In this document: positions 16,858 to 26,709 of the stretch, in pieces
Layout: every line of letters begins with the position of its first letter
Numbering within the stretch: the stretch's first letter is position 1
DNA from: Burkholderiales bacterium Ga0077543
Lineage (GTDB): Bacteria > Pseudomonadota > Gammaproteobacteria > Burkholderiales > Burkholderiaceae_C
Direction: 5' to 3'
DNA length: 64,000 nt
Assembly (NCBI GenBank): GCA_001464055.1
Contig: LNET01000117.1
Span: forward strand, 1 to 64,000
The notes under the pieces: generated by a model
The model's database searches: none
Seen by the model: the letters and a program-made list of their open reading frames with translations, nothing else
What the model was told of the DNA's origin: nothing
Program-made: the position numbers and the translations under genes

Positions 16858-17832
16858 TCAACCGCGCAGGTGGCAGGCCACCCAGTGACCCTGGCCCGTG
16901 TCCTTCAGCGGCGGCTTTTCCTGGCTGCACAGCGGCTGCTGCGCGATCGGGCAGCGGGTGTGGAAGTGGCAGCCCGAAGGCGGCCGGATGGGGCTGGGCA
17001 CGTCGCCCTGCATAGCGATGCGCCGGCGCTTGACGCCGGGGTCCGGGATCGGCACGGCCGACAGCAGGGCTTCGGTGTAGGGGTGCAGCGGGTTGGTGTA
17101 GAGCGCCTGCGCCGGGGCGATCTCGACGATGCGGCCCAGGTACATCACGGCCACCCGGTCGCTGATGTGTTCGACCACGCTCAGGTCGTGGGCGATGAAG
17201 ATGTAGGTCAGGCCGAACTGGCCCTGCAGGTCCTCGAGCAGGTTGATCACCTGCGCCTGGATCGACACGTCCAGCGCACTCACCGCCTCGTCGCACACGA
17301 TGAGCTTCGGGTTCACGGCCAGCGCCCGCGCAATGCCGATGCGCTGTCGCTGGCCGCCGCTGAATTCATGCGGGAAGCGGCGCATGTGGTCGGCGTTCAG
17401 GCCCACGGTCTCGAGCAGCTGGACGATGCGCTCGGTGTATTCGCCCGGGGTCTTGGTCAGCTTGTGGATGGTCAGGGCCTCGCCGATGATGGCGTCGACC
17501 GTCATGCGCGGGTTCAGGCTGGCATAGGGGTCCTGGAAGATGATCTGCATGTCGCGCGCCAGCGCGCGCAGCTCGGTCTTGCTGGCCCGGGTGACGTTCT
17601 GGCCCTGGAACCAGACCTCGCCCGAGGTGGGTTCGATCAGGCGCAGGATGCAGCGGCCGGTGGTGCTTTTCCCGCAGCCGCTTTCGCCCACCACGCCCAG
17701 CGTCTCGCCGGCCTGCAGTTCGAAGCTGACGCCGTCGACGGCATGCACACGTTCGACTTCCCTGCCGAGCAGGCCGCCTTTGATGGGGAAGTGCTTGACG
17801 AGCTTGTCGACTTTCAGCAGTGGCGTGTTCAT
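16858..17832 (-). CDS. dppF: Peptide ABC transporter ATP-binding protein (DppF/OppF type)
   Basis: A 324-residue ATPase of the dipeptide/oligopeptide importer family. Walker A is GESGCGKST (49-57), the signature FSGGQRQRIGIARAL, Walker B LIVCDEAVSALD, and the C-terminal HPYTEALLSAVP plus the cysteine-rich FHTRCPIAQQPLC segment are typical of DppF/OppF. The ATG at 17832 matches the family start; the frame is open 48 bases further. It belongs with dppD and the permeases but is separated from dppD by 603 bp of palindromic DNA. Confidence 0.95.
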   Translation of the reverse strand: MNTPLLKVDKLVKHFPIKGGLLGREVERVHAVDGVSFELQAGETLGVVGESGCGKSTTGRCILRLIEPTSGEVWFQGQNVTRASKTELRALARDMQIIFQDPYASLNPRMTVDAIIGEALTIHKLTKTPGEYTERIVQLLETVGLNADHMRRFPHEFSGGQRQRIGIARALAVNPKLIVCDEAVSALDVSIQAQVINLLEDLQGQFGLTYIFIAHDLSVVEHISDRVAVMYLGRIVEIAPAQALYTNPLHPYTEALLSAVPIPDPGVKRRRIAMQGDVPSPIRPPSGCHFHTRCPIAQQPLCSQEKPPLKDTGQGHWVACHLRG

Positions 17833-17896
17833 GTTGGCTTGCGGCCCGTTCCTGCCGGTTGGTTTGTGCTCCAACGGCACGCGAACATGGTCCCCT

Positions 17897-18019
17897 GGGC
17901 TGGCTGAGCCGGGTGGCCCCTTCCGCTCATGTCCCCCGCCCGCGCCCGGTCAGGTGCCTGGGGCACCTGACCGGGCGCTCCTTGACTTCGCTCCAGGGGC
18001 CACCCGACTCACCCAGCCC
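17897..18019. repeat. Nested inverted repeat, 123 bp
   Basis: The outer arms 17897-17920 and 17996-18019 are 24 bases each and complementary at 22 positions. Centred within them, 17942-17958 and 17962-17978 form a perfect 17-bp stem (arm GCGCCCGGTCAGGTGCC) with a three-base loop. The shared centre means the whole block can fold as one long hairpin in RNA or a cruciform in DNA. Confidence 0.85.
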
Positions 18020-18064
18020 GCCACCGTGTCGGCGCGCCACCGGGGAACGCAGAGCACGGTGGTT

Positions 18065-18373
18065 GCAAAGGTGGGCTGGGGCTGGCTGTGGCGCGCATCT
18101 GAGGCGCCGAGGAGCGCAGGGCCCGCGGCCCTCGCGCGAAGCGCGACTCCACATCTGACTCATCGCGGGTGCTTGAACGGAGCGAGCGCAGCGAGCGAAG
18201 TGAGTTCCGCGATGGGGCCGCGGGACCGATGCACTGAGCCCGGACACAAACAGTCCGGTGGACTGTTTGTGCCTGGCGAAGGCCCGGGCCACTGGCCCGG
18301 GCCGCAGGGGAGCCGGAGCGCCAGCGAAGGCCGCCGAAGCTAAGCGCCACAGCCAGCCCCAGCCCGCCTTTGC
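18065..18373. repeat. 309-bp block with 30-bp terminal inverted repeats
   Basis: Terminal arms 18065-18094 and 18344-18373 match at 29 of 30 positions in inverted orientation. Inside lie three further stems: 18161-18168 with 18207-18214 (CATCGCGG arms), 18245-18256 with 18260-18271 (CACAAACAGTCC, perfect, three-base loop), and 18281-18291 with 18293-18303 (GGCCCGGGCCA, perfect, one-base loop). There is no ORF resembling a transposase, so it would be a non-autonomous element or a dispersed intergenic repeat. I did not establish target-site duplications. Confidence 0.75.
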
Positions 18374-18435
18374 ATGGGGACCAAGCCGGCACGCGAGCCC
18401 GACTGATCGCGAAGGGCCGACAGCAGCCACCCCCC

Positions 18436-19416
<981 letters not shown>

Positions 19417-19417
19417 C

Positions 19418-20332
19418 TCAGTCGACCCTGCGTGGGTCCAGCGCGTCGCGCAGGCCGTCGCCGATGAAGTTGATCGTCAGCACCGCCAGGAAGATGGCCA
19501 GGCCGGGGAACAGCGCCCAGTGCGGGGCGATGTCCAGGTAGTCCTTGGCATCGAACAGGATGCGGCCCCAGGTGGGGATGTCGGGCGGGAAGCCCAGGCC
19601 CAGGAAGGACAGCGTGCTTTCGGCGAGTATTGCCGCCGCCACGTCGATGGTGCCGGCGACGATGACCGGCCCCAGGCTGTTGGGCAGGATGTGGCGCCAC
19701 ACCGTGCGCGGCGTGCTGGCACCCAGCGCGCGCGCGGCTTCGACGAATTCCTTCTCGCGCAGGCTGAAGAACTGCGCGCGCACCAGCCGCGCCACCGGCA
19801 TCCAGCCGAAGGCGCCGATGACGAAGACGATGAGCAGGAACACGCCCAGTTCCGGGCCGAAGGCTTCCTTGAGCGTGTCGCGCAGCAGGTAGATCAGCAG
19901 CAGCAGCAGGGGCAGCTGAGGCAGGCTCAGGAACAGGTCGGTCAGCCACATCAGCGCGGCGTCGACCCAGCCGCGGCTGATGCCGGCCACCGCCCCGATG
20001 AACACGCCCACGATGATGGACATGGTCATCGCGGCCAGCCCCACCGCCAGCGAAATGCGCCCGCCGTAGAGGATGCGCGCCAGCAGGTCCTGCCCCAGGT
20101 CGTCGGTGCCCAGCGGGTGCGCCAGCGACGGGGTGGCCAGGCGGGCCGTGAAGTCGATGTCGCTGATGGACACGGTGTAGACGAATGGCCCCAGCACCAC
20201 CGCCAGCACCATCAGGCCCAGCACCACCAGGCTGACGACGGCCATGCGGTGGCGGCGGAAGCGCCGCCAGGCCTCGGCCCAGGGCGAGACCTGCGGGCGC
20301 AGCGGCGTGGTGGCAGCGGTGGCGCTGTTCAT
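19418..20332 (-). CDS. dppC: Peptide ABC transporter permease (DppC/OppC type)
   Basis: A 304-residue inner-membrane permease. The N-terminal OppC segment (AWRRFRRHRMAVVSLVVLG) precedes the first helix; HPLGTDDLGQDLLARILYGGR and the EAA loop EFVEAARALGASTPRTVWRHILPN, which contacts the ATPases, are typical. About six helices. It starts with a four-base overlap on dppB. Confidence 0.96.
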   Translation of the reverse strand: MNSATAATTPLRPQVSPWAEAWRRFRRHRMAVVSLVVLGLMVLAVVLGPFVYTVSISDIDFTARLATPSLAHPLGTDDLGQDLLARILYGGRISLAVGLAAMTMSIIVGVFIGAVAGISRGWVDAALMWLTDLFLSLPQLPLLLLLIYLLRDTLKEAFGPELGVFLLIVFVIGAFGWMPVARLVRAQFFSLREKEFVEAARALGASTPRTVWRHILPNSLGPVIVAGTIDVAAAILAESTLSFLGLGFPPDIPTWGRILFDAKDYLDIAPHWALFPGLAIFLAVLTINFIGDGLRDALDPRRVD

Positions 20333-21270
20333 CGGTACGAGACCCGCGGGTCGAGCCAGCCGTACAGCAGGTCGGCGATCAGGTTGAACAGCACCACCAG
20401 GCAGGCGAAGACGAAGGTCACGGCCATGATCACCGGCGTGTCGTTGCGCAGGATGGAATCGATGAGGATGCGGAAGATCTGCTCGGTGACGATGGCCCCG
20501 CCGAACACCGCCGGCATCTGCAGCGCCACCAGCGTCACCACCGGGATCATCGCGTTGCGCACCACATGCTTCATGACCACGGTGCGCTCGTTCAGGCCCT
20601 TGCTGCGCGCGGTGGTGACGTAGTCGAGCTTGATCACGTCCATCACCGCGTTGCGCACGAAGCGCGTGAGGCTGGCGCCCTGGAACAGGCCCAGCACCAG
20701 CACCGGCATGATGCTTTGCTTGATGTGTTCCCACCACCAGGCCCAGCCGGTGGCGCTGATGTCGGCGCGGTACACAAAAGGCAGCCAGTCCAGCGTGATG
20801 GAAAACAGCAGGATCAGCAGCAGCCCGGTGAAGAAGGTGGGCAGCGAAAAGCCGATGAAGGCCAGGGTGTTGGCGATCTGGTCGAACACCGAATAGGGCC
20901 GCGTGGCGGCAATGATGCCCACCGGCAGCGCGATCAGCAGGGCCAGCACCTGCGAGGCGCCGATGACGGCCAGCGTCACCGGCACGCGCTGCCAGATCAG
21001 TGTGTCGACGTCGACGCGGCTGATGAAGCTGAAGCCCCAGTCGCCCTGCGCCATGGCCGCCAGCCAGCGGAAGTAGCGTTGCCAGATCGGGTCGTCCAGC
21101 CCGAACTTGGCGCGCAGCATCTCGCGCACCTCGGCCGGCACGTTGGGGTTGGTGGCCAGTTCCTCGAATGGGTCGCCCGGGGCCAGCGCCAGCACGGTGA
21201 ACAGCACCACGCTGATCCCCAGCAGGCTGGGAATGGCGATCAGCAGGCGGCGAAGGATGTAGGGACCCAA
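20329..21270 (-). CDS. dppB: Peptide ABC transporter permease (DppB/OppB type)
   Basis: A 313-residue inner-membrane permease starting MGPYILRRLLIAIPSLLGIS, the standard OppB N-terminal helix. It has FSLPTFFTGLLLILLF, the coupling loop DYVTTARSKGLNERTVVMKHVVRNA and about six helices. It follows the third binding-protein gene by nine bases, continuing the minus-strand importer operon. Confidence 0.96.
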   Translation of the reverse strand: MGPYILRRLLIAIPSLLGISVVLFTVLALAPGDPFEELATNPNVPAEVREMLRAKFGLDDPIWQRYFRWLAAMAQGDWGFSFISRVDVDTLIWQRVPVTLAVIGASQVLALLIALPVGIIAATRPYSVFDQIANTLAFIGFSLPTFFTGLLLILLFSITLDWLPFVYRADISATGWAWWWEHIKQSIMPVLVLGLFQGASLTRFVRNAVMDVIKLDYVTTARSKGLNERTVVMKHVVRNAMIPVVTLVALQMPAVFGGAIVTEQIFRILIDSILRNDTPVIMAVTFVFACLVVLFNLIADLLYGWLDPRVSYR

Positions 21271-21279
21271 GCGCTGCGC

Positions 21280-23064
21280 CTATGCCCTGTACCAGTGGGC
21301 CAGCGACGCCATGTCGTTGCGCCAGGCGGATGTCGGGGCGACCAGGTTCTTCGCCACGGCCCGCACCGAGCTGCGCGCCAGGATCGGGATGACGTAGCCG
21401 TCGTTCACCACCAGGTCGTTCATGCGGATGAACAGCGCTGCTCGCCTGGCCGGGTCGAGCTCGGTTTCGGCCGCGCGGAAGGCGGCGTCGAACTCGGCGT
21501 TCTGCCAGCGCACCAGGTTCTGGCCCAGCCACTTGTTGGCCCGGGTGGCGACTTCCGAGCCCAGGAAGCACTGCATCAGGTACTCGGGGTCGGGGCTGTT
21601 GCTGGTCCAGTTGTAGGTCTGGATGTCGGCGTTGAACTTGCCGTAGGTGTCGGGGTTGCCCACGTCCGACGAGAAGAACACGCTGGGCACCACGGCCTTC
21701 AGTTCCAGCGCGATGCCCGCCTGCTGTGCGGCCTGTTTCACCACGGCCTGCATGTTCTGGCCGACCGCGCCCACGCTGCCCTGGAACAGCAGCGACAGCT
21801 TGCGGCCGTTCTTTTCGCGCACGCCGTCGGCACCGGGCTTCCAGCCTGCGGCGTCGAGCAGGGCCTTGGCCTTGTCGATGCTGTAGTCCCCCCGCGCCGT
21901 GGTGTTCGGGCTGCGAAAGCGCACCGGGTTGTTGATGAAGTTGGTCGTGGCCTGGCCCTGGCGGCCGTAGACGAAGCGCTGCAGCCCGGCGCGGTCGACC
22001 AGGTGGCCGAAGGCGCGGCGCACGGCAGGGTCGCTGAACACCGGGTGGCGCGTGCTGGCGTGTGAACGTTCGCCGTCGATCGCGGTGTTCGGGTCGGTGA
22101 AGTTCAGGTAGATGGCGGTGGTGGCGCTGCCGGTCTCGAACTGCAACCGGCCCTTGCCCGCAGCTTCCAGCCGCGTGGCCACGTCTTCGGGAATCACCAG
22201 GCTGCTGGCGAAGTCGTACTCGCCCGTTTGCAGCACGGCGCGTGCGGCGGAAACGGCGTCTCCCCCGCCCTTCATTTCCAGGGTGTCGAAATGCGGGCGG
22301 AGGGGCTGGTGGTAGTTCGGGTTCAGTTCGCCGCGCAGCAGGTCGCCGGGCCTGAATTCGACGAAGCGGTAGGGCCCGGTGCCCACAGGGCGGTTGTTGT
22401 TCGGCGCTTCGCGGGACTTGGCGCCGGAGAAGGCCGCGAACAGGTGCCGCGGCACCAGGAACACCTGCGAATACTGGCCGGGCCAGAACGGCGAGGGCTT
22501 GGCGAAGACCACGCGCACGGTGTGCGTGTCCACCTTCTCCATCGTCAGGTTGCCATAGCTGCCCAGGGTGACGCTGGCGGTGGCCGGGTCGGTGGCGTAG
22601 CGCCAGTTGAAGATGACGTCGTCGGCGGTGAAGGGCTGGCCATCGTGCCAGGTCACGCCCTGCTTCAGCTTCCACAGCACGCTCTTGCCGTCGGCGGCCA
22701 GCCCGCCGTTGGCGCGGCTGGGCAGTTCGGCGGCCAGCACGGGTTCGAGCTGGCCTTCGGCGTCGAACTGGGCCAGCGGTTCATAAAACACCCGCGAACC
22801 GATATTGTCCTTGGCGCCGGTGGCGAAGTGCGGGTTCAGCAGGGTGGGGCCCTGCCATTCCAGGATGCGCAGTGCACCACCGCCGCCACGTTTGGTGGGC
22901 GCATACGGCGCGGGCTGCGCCTGCGCCACGCCGGCGTTCAGCAGCAGCATGCCGGCCATGGGCACGCTCAGGCCGCAGCGCGCCATGCGTTCGATGAAGG
23001 CACGGCGCGGCAAGCGTCCGTCGCGCACGGCGTCGATCAGGCGGTGGATGTCGGCCGGCTTCAT
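21280..23064 (-). CDS. Peptide ABC transporter substrate-binding protein, copy 1
   Basis: A 594-residue family 5 extracellular solute-binding protein. The N-terminus has about 20 charged residues and then LPRRAFIERMARCGLS and a hydrophobic stretch ending AQA, a Tat-like leader. The mature part shows LEWQGPTLLNPHFATG and GTGPYRFVEFRPGDLLRGEL, family 5 hallmarks. It is one of three tandem paralogues; its start overlaps the stop of the upstream copy by four bases. The leader is longer than normal for this family. Substrate unknown. Confidence 0.93.
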   Translation of the reverse strand: MKPADIHRLIDAVRDGRLPRRAFIERMARCGLSVPMAGMLLLNAGVAQAQPAPYAPTKRGGGGALRILEWQGPTLLNPHFATGAKDNIGSRVFYEPLAQFDAEGQLEPVLAAELPSRANGGLAADGKSVLWKLKQGVTWHDGQPFTADDVIFNWRYATDPATASVTLGSYGNLTMEKVDTHTVRVVFAKPSPFWPGQYSQVFLVPRHLFAAFSGAKSREAPNNNRPVGTGPYRFVEFRPGDLLRGELNPNYHQPLRPHFDTLEMKGGGDAVSAARAVLQTGEYDFASSLVIPEDVATRLEAAGKGRLQFETGSATTAIYLNFTDPNTAIDGERSHASTRHPVFSDPAVRRAFGHLVDRAGLQRFVYGRQGQATTNFINNPVRFRSPNTTARGDYSIDKAKALLDAAGWKPGADGVREKNGRKLSLLFQGSVGAVGQNMQAVVKQAAQQAGIALELKAVVPSVFFSSDVGNPDTYGKFNADIQTYNWTSNSPDPEYLMQCFLGSEVATRANKWLGQNLVRWQNAEFDAAFRAAETELDPARRAALFIRMNDLVVNDGYVIPILARSSVRAVAKNLVAPTSAWRNDMASLAHWYRA

Positions 23065-24779
23065 GCGGGCTGCCGGTACCAGTCGTGGATCTGGTCCAGG
23101 CTCAGGCGCCAGGCCGAGATCGGGCCCACCAGGGTGCGCGCGCGCGCCGTCACCTCGGTGCGTGCCACCACCGGGATGACGTAGCCGTCGCGGATGACCA
23201 GGTCATTCATGCGCTTGACCTGCTCGGCCCGCTTCGCCGGGTCGAGTTCGGTTTCGGCCTGCTTGTACAGGCTGTCGAATTCGGCATTGCGCCAGCGGCT
23301 CAGGTTGTCGCCTTGCCACTTGTTCGACTTGGAAGAGATCTCTTCGCTGATGAACTGCCGCAGGAAGCCCTGCGGGTCGGGCCGGCCCAGGCTGTTGGTG
23401 TACATCTGCATGTCGGCGTAGAACTTGCCGTAGGTGTCGGTGTTGGCCACGTCGGTGCTGAAGAACACGGCTCCCTGCACGGCCTTGATCTCGATGTCGA
23501 TGCCGGCCTTGGCTGCGGCCTGTTTGATGATGGCCTGTGTCTTCTGGCGCGTGCTGTTGATGCTGGTCTGGAACAGCAGCCGCAAGGGCCTGCCGTCCTT
23601 TTCGCGGATGCCGCGGGCGCCGCGCTTCCAGCCGGCGGCTTCCAGCAGGGCGGCGGCCTTTTCGGGGTTGAATTCGGTCTTCAGCGCGGTGCTGTTGAAC
23701 CGCGGCAGGTCGTTCACGATGTTGGCCGTCACCCGCCCGGTGCGGCCATAGATGAAGGCCTGGATGTTCTGCCGGTCGATCAGCAGCCCGATGGCCTGGC
23801 GCACCGCCGGGTCGCTGAAGATCGGGTGGCGTGTGTCGCGGTGCGAACGCTCGCCGTCCACTTCCCGGTTCGGGTCGGTGAAGTTCAGCTGGATGAATTC
23901 GACCACGCCGCCCTGCTGCAGAGTGACCACGCCCTTGCCCGCGGCTTCCAGGCGCTTGAGCAGTTCGTCTTCGACCTGCAGGTTCCAGGCGAAGTCGTAC
24001 TCGCCCGTCTGCAGCACGGCGCGTGCAGCGGAAACGGCGTCGCCACCGCCCTTCAATTCGACGGTGTCGAAGTGCGGGCGGTGGGGCAGGTGGTAGTTCG
24101 GGTTGAGCTTGCCGCGCACCATGTCGCCGGGCTTGAAGTCGACGAAGGTGTAGGGACCCGTGCCCACCGGGCGCAGGTTGGCCGGCGCTTCGCGCGAATT
24201 CGCGCCGATGAAGGGCTCGAACACATGCTTGGGGATGAACTGGTCGCTGGCGTAGGTGCCGGCCCAGAAGGGTGTGGGCTTCTCGAACACCACGCGCACG
24301 GTGTGCGTGTCGACCTTCTCGACCGTCTTCACGCCGCCGTAGCTGCCGCTGGTGGTGGCGGCGGTCTTCGGGTCCATGGCGTAGCGGTGGTTGAAGATCA
24401 CGTCGTCGGCGGTGAAGGGCTTGCCGTCGTGCCAGAGCACGCCTTTCTTCAGCTTCCAGGTGACGCTTCTGCCGTCGGCCGCCACGCCGCCATTCGCGCG
24501 GCTGGGAATCTCGGCGGCCAGCACCGGCAGCATCTCGCCGTTCTGGTCCCAGGCGATCAGCGGTTCGTAGAAGAGGCGGCAGCCTTCCATGTCCTTCTGG
24601 CCGGTGGCGAAGTGCGGGTTCAGCAGGGTAGGGCCCTGCCAGAACAGCAGTTTGAGCGTGCCGCCCCCGCCGCGTTGGGTGGGGCGGTAGGGCTGGGCTG
24701 TGGCGGCGCCTGACATTGAGGCCAGGCTGGCCGCGGCCAGCCCCTGCAGCGCCACACGGCGCGAGAACGGCGTCGTCAT
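23061..24779 (-). CDS. Peptide ABC transporter substrate-binding protein, copy 2
   Basis: A 572-residue family 5 binding protein with a short Tat-like leader, MTTPFSRRVALQGLAAASLA, ending ATA. It shares long blocks with its neighbours: RGGGGTLKLLFWQGPTLLNP, FKPGDMVRGKLNPNYHLPHR and GGGDAVSAARAVLQTGEYDF. By eye it is closer to copy 3 than to copy 1, for example in YDFAWNLQVEDE. The ATG at 24779 overlaps the stop of copy 3; the frame is open far upstream but only as an antisense-type shadow. Confidence 0.93.
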   Translation of the reverse strand: MTTPFSRRVALQGLAAASLASMSGAATAQPYRPTQRGGGGTLKLLFWQGPTLLNPHFATGQKDMEGCRLFYEPLIAWDQNGEMLPVLAAEIPSRANGGVAADGRSVTWKLKKGVLWHDGKPFTADDVIFNHRYAMDPKTAATTSGSYGGVKTVEKVDTHTVRVVFEKPTPFWAGTYASDQFIPKHVFEPFIGANSREAPANLRPVGTGPYTFVDFKPGDMVRGKLNPNYHLPHRPHFDTVELKGGGDAVSAARAVLQTGEYDFAWNLQVEDELLKRLEAAGKGVVTLQQGGVVEFIQLNFTDPNREVDGERSHRDTRHPIFSDPAVRQAIGLLIDRQNIQAFIYGRTGRVTANIVNDLPRFNSTALKTEFNPEKAAALLEAAGWKRGARGIREKDGRPLRLLFQTSINSTRQKTQAIIKQAAAKAGIDIEIKAVQGAVFFSTDVANTDTYGKFYADMQMYTNSLGRPDPQGFLRQFISEEISSKSNKWQGDNLSRWRNAEFDSLYKQAETELDPAKRAEQVKRMNDLVIRDGYVIPVVARTEVTARARTLVGPISAWRLSLDQIHDWYRQPA

Positions 24780-26566
24780 GCTTCCCGGTACCAGTCGCGC
24801 AGGTTCCACATGTCGTTGTCCCAGCCGGACAAGTGGGCCACCAGCTTGGTGGCAACACCGGCCACACGCGGGCGGTACACCAGCGGCACGATGTAGCCGT
24901 CGCCGCAGGCCAGGTCGTTGCAGCGGATGAGATGGGCCGCGCGCTTGACCGGGTCGAGTTCGCTTTCGGCGGCGCGGAAGGCCTGGTCGTAGGCCTCGCT
25001 GCGCCAGCGGCTGATGTTGCGGCCTTGCCATTTGTTGGCCTTGCTCGACACTTCCCAGCTGACGTACTGGTCCAGGAAGCGTTCGGGGTCGGGCTGGGTC
25101 ATGGTCGTGGTGTACATCTGCATGTCCGCCCAGAACTTGCCATAGGTGTCGGGGTTCGCCACGTCGCTGCTGAAGAACACGGCGCCGGTGACGGACTTCA
25201 GGTCCAGGTCGATGCCGACCTTGCCGGCAGCCTGCTTGATGACGGTCTGTGTCTTCTGCCGCGGTGCGTTGATGCTGGTCTGGAACAGGAACTTCAGCTT
25301 GCGGCCGCCCTTTTCGCGCACGCCGTCGCTGCCCTTCTTCCAGCCCGCGGCTTCGAGCACGGCATTGGCCTTGTCCAGGCTGAACTCGAACTTCATGTTC
25401 GGGCTGCGGAAGCGCTGCGGGTTGTTGACGAAGTTGGCCGTGGCCACGCCAGTGCGGCCGTAGATGAATTCCTGGATGCTCTTGCGGTCGATCAGCAGCG
25501 CCATGGCCTGGCGCACCGCCGGGTCGCTGAAGATGGGGTGGCGCGAATTCGGGTGGGCGCGTTCGCCGTCGATCTCGGTGTTCGGGTCGGCGAAGGCGAG
25601 TTGCAGGAATTCGATGTTGCCGCCCGGCGTGATGAAAGCGCGGCCCTTGCCGCCGTTTTCCAGCCGCTTCAGGATCTCGTCTTCGACCTGAAGGTTCCAG
25701 GCGAAGTCGTATTCGCCCGTTTGCAGCACGGCGCGCGCGGCGCTCACGGCGTCGCCGCCGCCCTTCATCTCGATGGTGTCGAAGTGCGGACGGTTGGGCA
25801 GATGGTAGTTCGGGTTCAGCTCGCCGCGCACCATGTCGCCGGGCTTGAAGTCGATGAACTTGTAGGGGCCGGTGCCCACCGGCTTCAGGTTGGTGGGGGC
25901 TTCGCGCGACTTCGCGCCAATGAAGGCGCCGAACAGGTGCTTCGGGATGATCTGCCCGGCCGTGCCGACGAAGGCCTCGGCCCAGAAGGGCGTGGGCTTG
26001 GGGAATTCGATGCGGATGCTGTGGCTGTCGAGCTTGGCCACCTTGATGTCCTTGTAGGGACCGATGGTCACCGCCGCGGTGCCGGGGTCGCGCGCGTATT
26101 CCCAGTTGAAGACGCAGTCGTCGGCGGTGAAGGGCGCGCCGTCGTGCCAGGTGACGCCCCGCTTGAGCTTCCAGACGACGCTGCGCCCGTCGGCGGCCAG
26201 CCCGCCGTTTTCGCGGCTGGGAACTTCGGCGGCCAGGATGGGCACCAGGTTGCCCTCGGCGTCCCAGGCAGCCAGGGGTTCGTAGAAGATGCGCGAGCCT
26301 TCCTGGTCCTTCGTGCCGGTGGCGAAGTGCGGGTTCAGCAGGGTGGGGCCTTGCCACCACAGCAGCTTCAGCGCGCCACCGCCGCCACGTTTGGTGGGCT
26401 TGTAGGTGCTGGGGGTTTGGGCCTGGGCCACGCCGGCATGCATGAGCAGCTGCGCGGCGATGGGCGCGGCCAGGCCGGCGGCCACCAGGCGTTCGATGAA
26501 GCGTCGGCGGGGCTGGCGCCCGCGCTGCACTTCTTCGATGAGTTTGCGGATGTCGGATTCCTGCAT
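24776..26566 (-). CDS. Peptide ABC transporter substrate-binding protein, copy 3
   Basis: A 596-residue family 5 binding protein and probable first gene of the importer operon. The leader has a 20-residue charged stretch, then QPRRRFIERLVAAGLAAPIA and cleavage near AQA, Tat-like as in copy 1. The body carries LLWWQGPTLLNPHFATGTKD and YDFAWNLQVEDEILKRL, nearly matching copy 2. The promoter should lie in the 143-base spacer shared with the divergent hutG-like gene; I could not pick convincing -35 and -10 boxes there. Confidence 0.94.
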   Translation of the reverse strand: MQESDIRKLIEEVQRGRQPRRRFIERLVAAGLAAPIAAQLLMHAGVAQAQTPSTYKPTKRGGGGALKLLWWQGPTLLNPHFATGTKDQEGSRIFYEPLAAWDAEGNLVPILAAEVPSRENGGLAADGRSVVWKLKRGVTWHDGAPFTADDCVFNWEYARDPGTAAVTIGPYKDIKVAKLDSHSIRIEFPKPTPFWAEAFVGTAGQIIPKHLFGAFIGAKSREAPTNLKPVGTGPYKFIDFKPGDMVRGELNPNYHLPNRPHFDTIEMKGGGDAVSAARAVLQTGEYDFAWNLQVEDEILKRLENGGKGRAFITPGGNIEFLQLAFADPNTEIDGERAHPNSRHPIFSDPAVRQAMALLIDRKSIQEFIYGRTGVATANFVNNPQRFRSPNMKFEFSLDKANAVLEAAGWKKGSDGVREKGGRKLKFLFQTSINAPRQKTQTVIKQAAGKVGIDLDLKSVTGAVFFSSDVANPDTYGKFWADMQMYTTTMTQPDPERFLDQYVSWEVSSKANKWQGRNISRWRSEAYDQAFRAAESELDPVKRAAHLIRCNDLACGDGYIVPLVYRPRVAGVATKLVAHLSGWDNDMWNLRDWYREA

Positions 26567-26709
26567 GGTGTCTGTGGTCCTGGCGGCGGCCCCGGGGCCG
26601 GATGCGAGTGGATGCTATCGGCTGCCCCCGGGGTCACCATCCGGGGAGCCCCGGGTGGCATCCGCGAGAGCAAGCAAGGAATCTGCCACGCGGGGCGATA
26701 CTTCCGGGG

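Larger units (their letters stand above)
17833..18435. other. 603-bp gene-free, palindrome-rich spacer splitting a transporter operon
   Basis: No credible gene lies here on either strand; the open frames crossing it have the character of antisense shadows. It holds two structured blocks described separately (17897-18019 and 18065-18373), and a purine-rich string with repeated AGCGAGCG/AGCGAAGTGAG units near 18178-18205. Elsewhere in this operon adjacent genes overlap or nearly touch, so this spacer is an exception and looks inserted. Confidence 0.8.

Noticed and set aside
18178..18205. Repeated AGCGAGCG units as a possible CRISPR-like or tandem array
   Set aside because: Units are short, imperfect and directly abutting with no spacers, and no cas gene is present.
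17927..18435. Open frames crossing the palindromic spacer as possible small genes
   Set aside because: The translations are low-complexity readings of the palindromes, with no start signals. The sequence is better explained as structured repeats.
19418..22675. A 1085-codon open frame fusing part of a binding protein region with dppC
   Set aside because: Only its dppC part is real. The upstream portion is an out-of-frame shadow of dppB and the binding protein, which are intact in their own frames.
23061..26360. A 1099-codon frame that would fuse two binding proteins
   Set aside because: The upstream half is Arg-rich out-of-frame translation of copy 3; copy 2 has its own ATG, Tat leader and overlap at 24779.
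26567..26709. CCGGGG-type inverted repeats in the spacer between binding protein copy 3 and hutG as an operator
   Set aside because: The matches are short, GC-only and overlapping, so they are likely by chance at this base composition.
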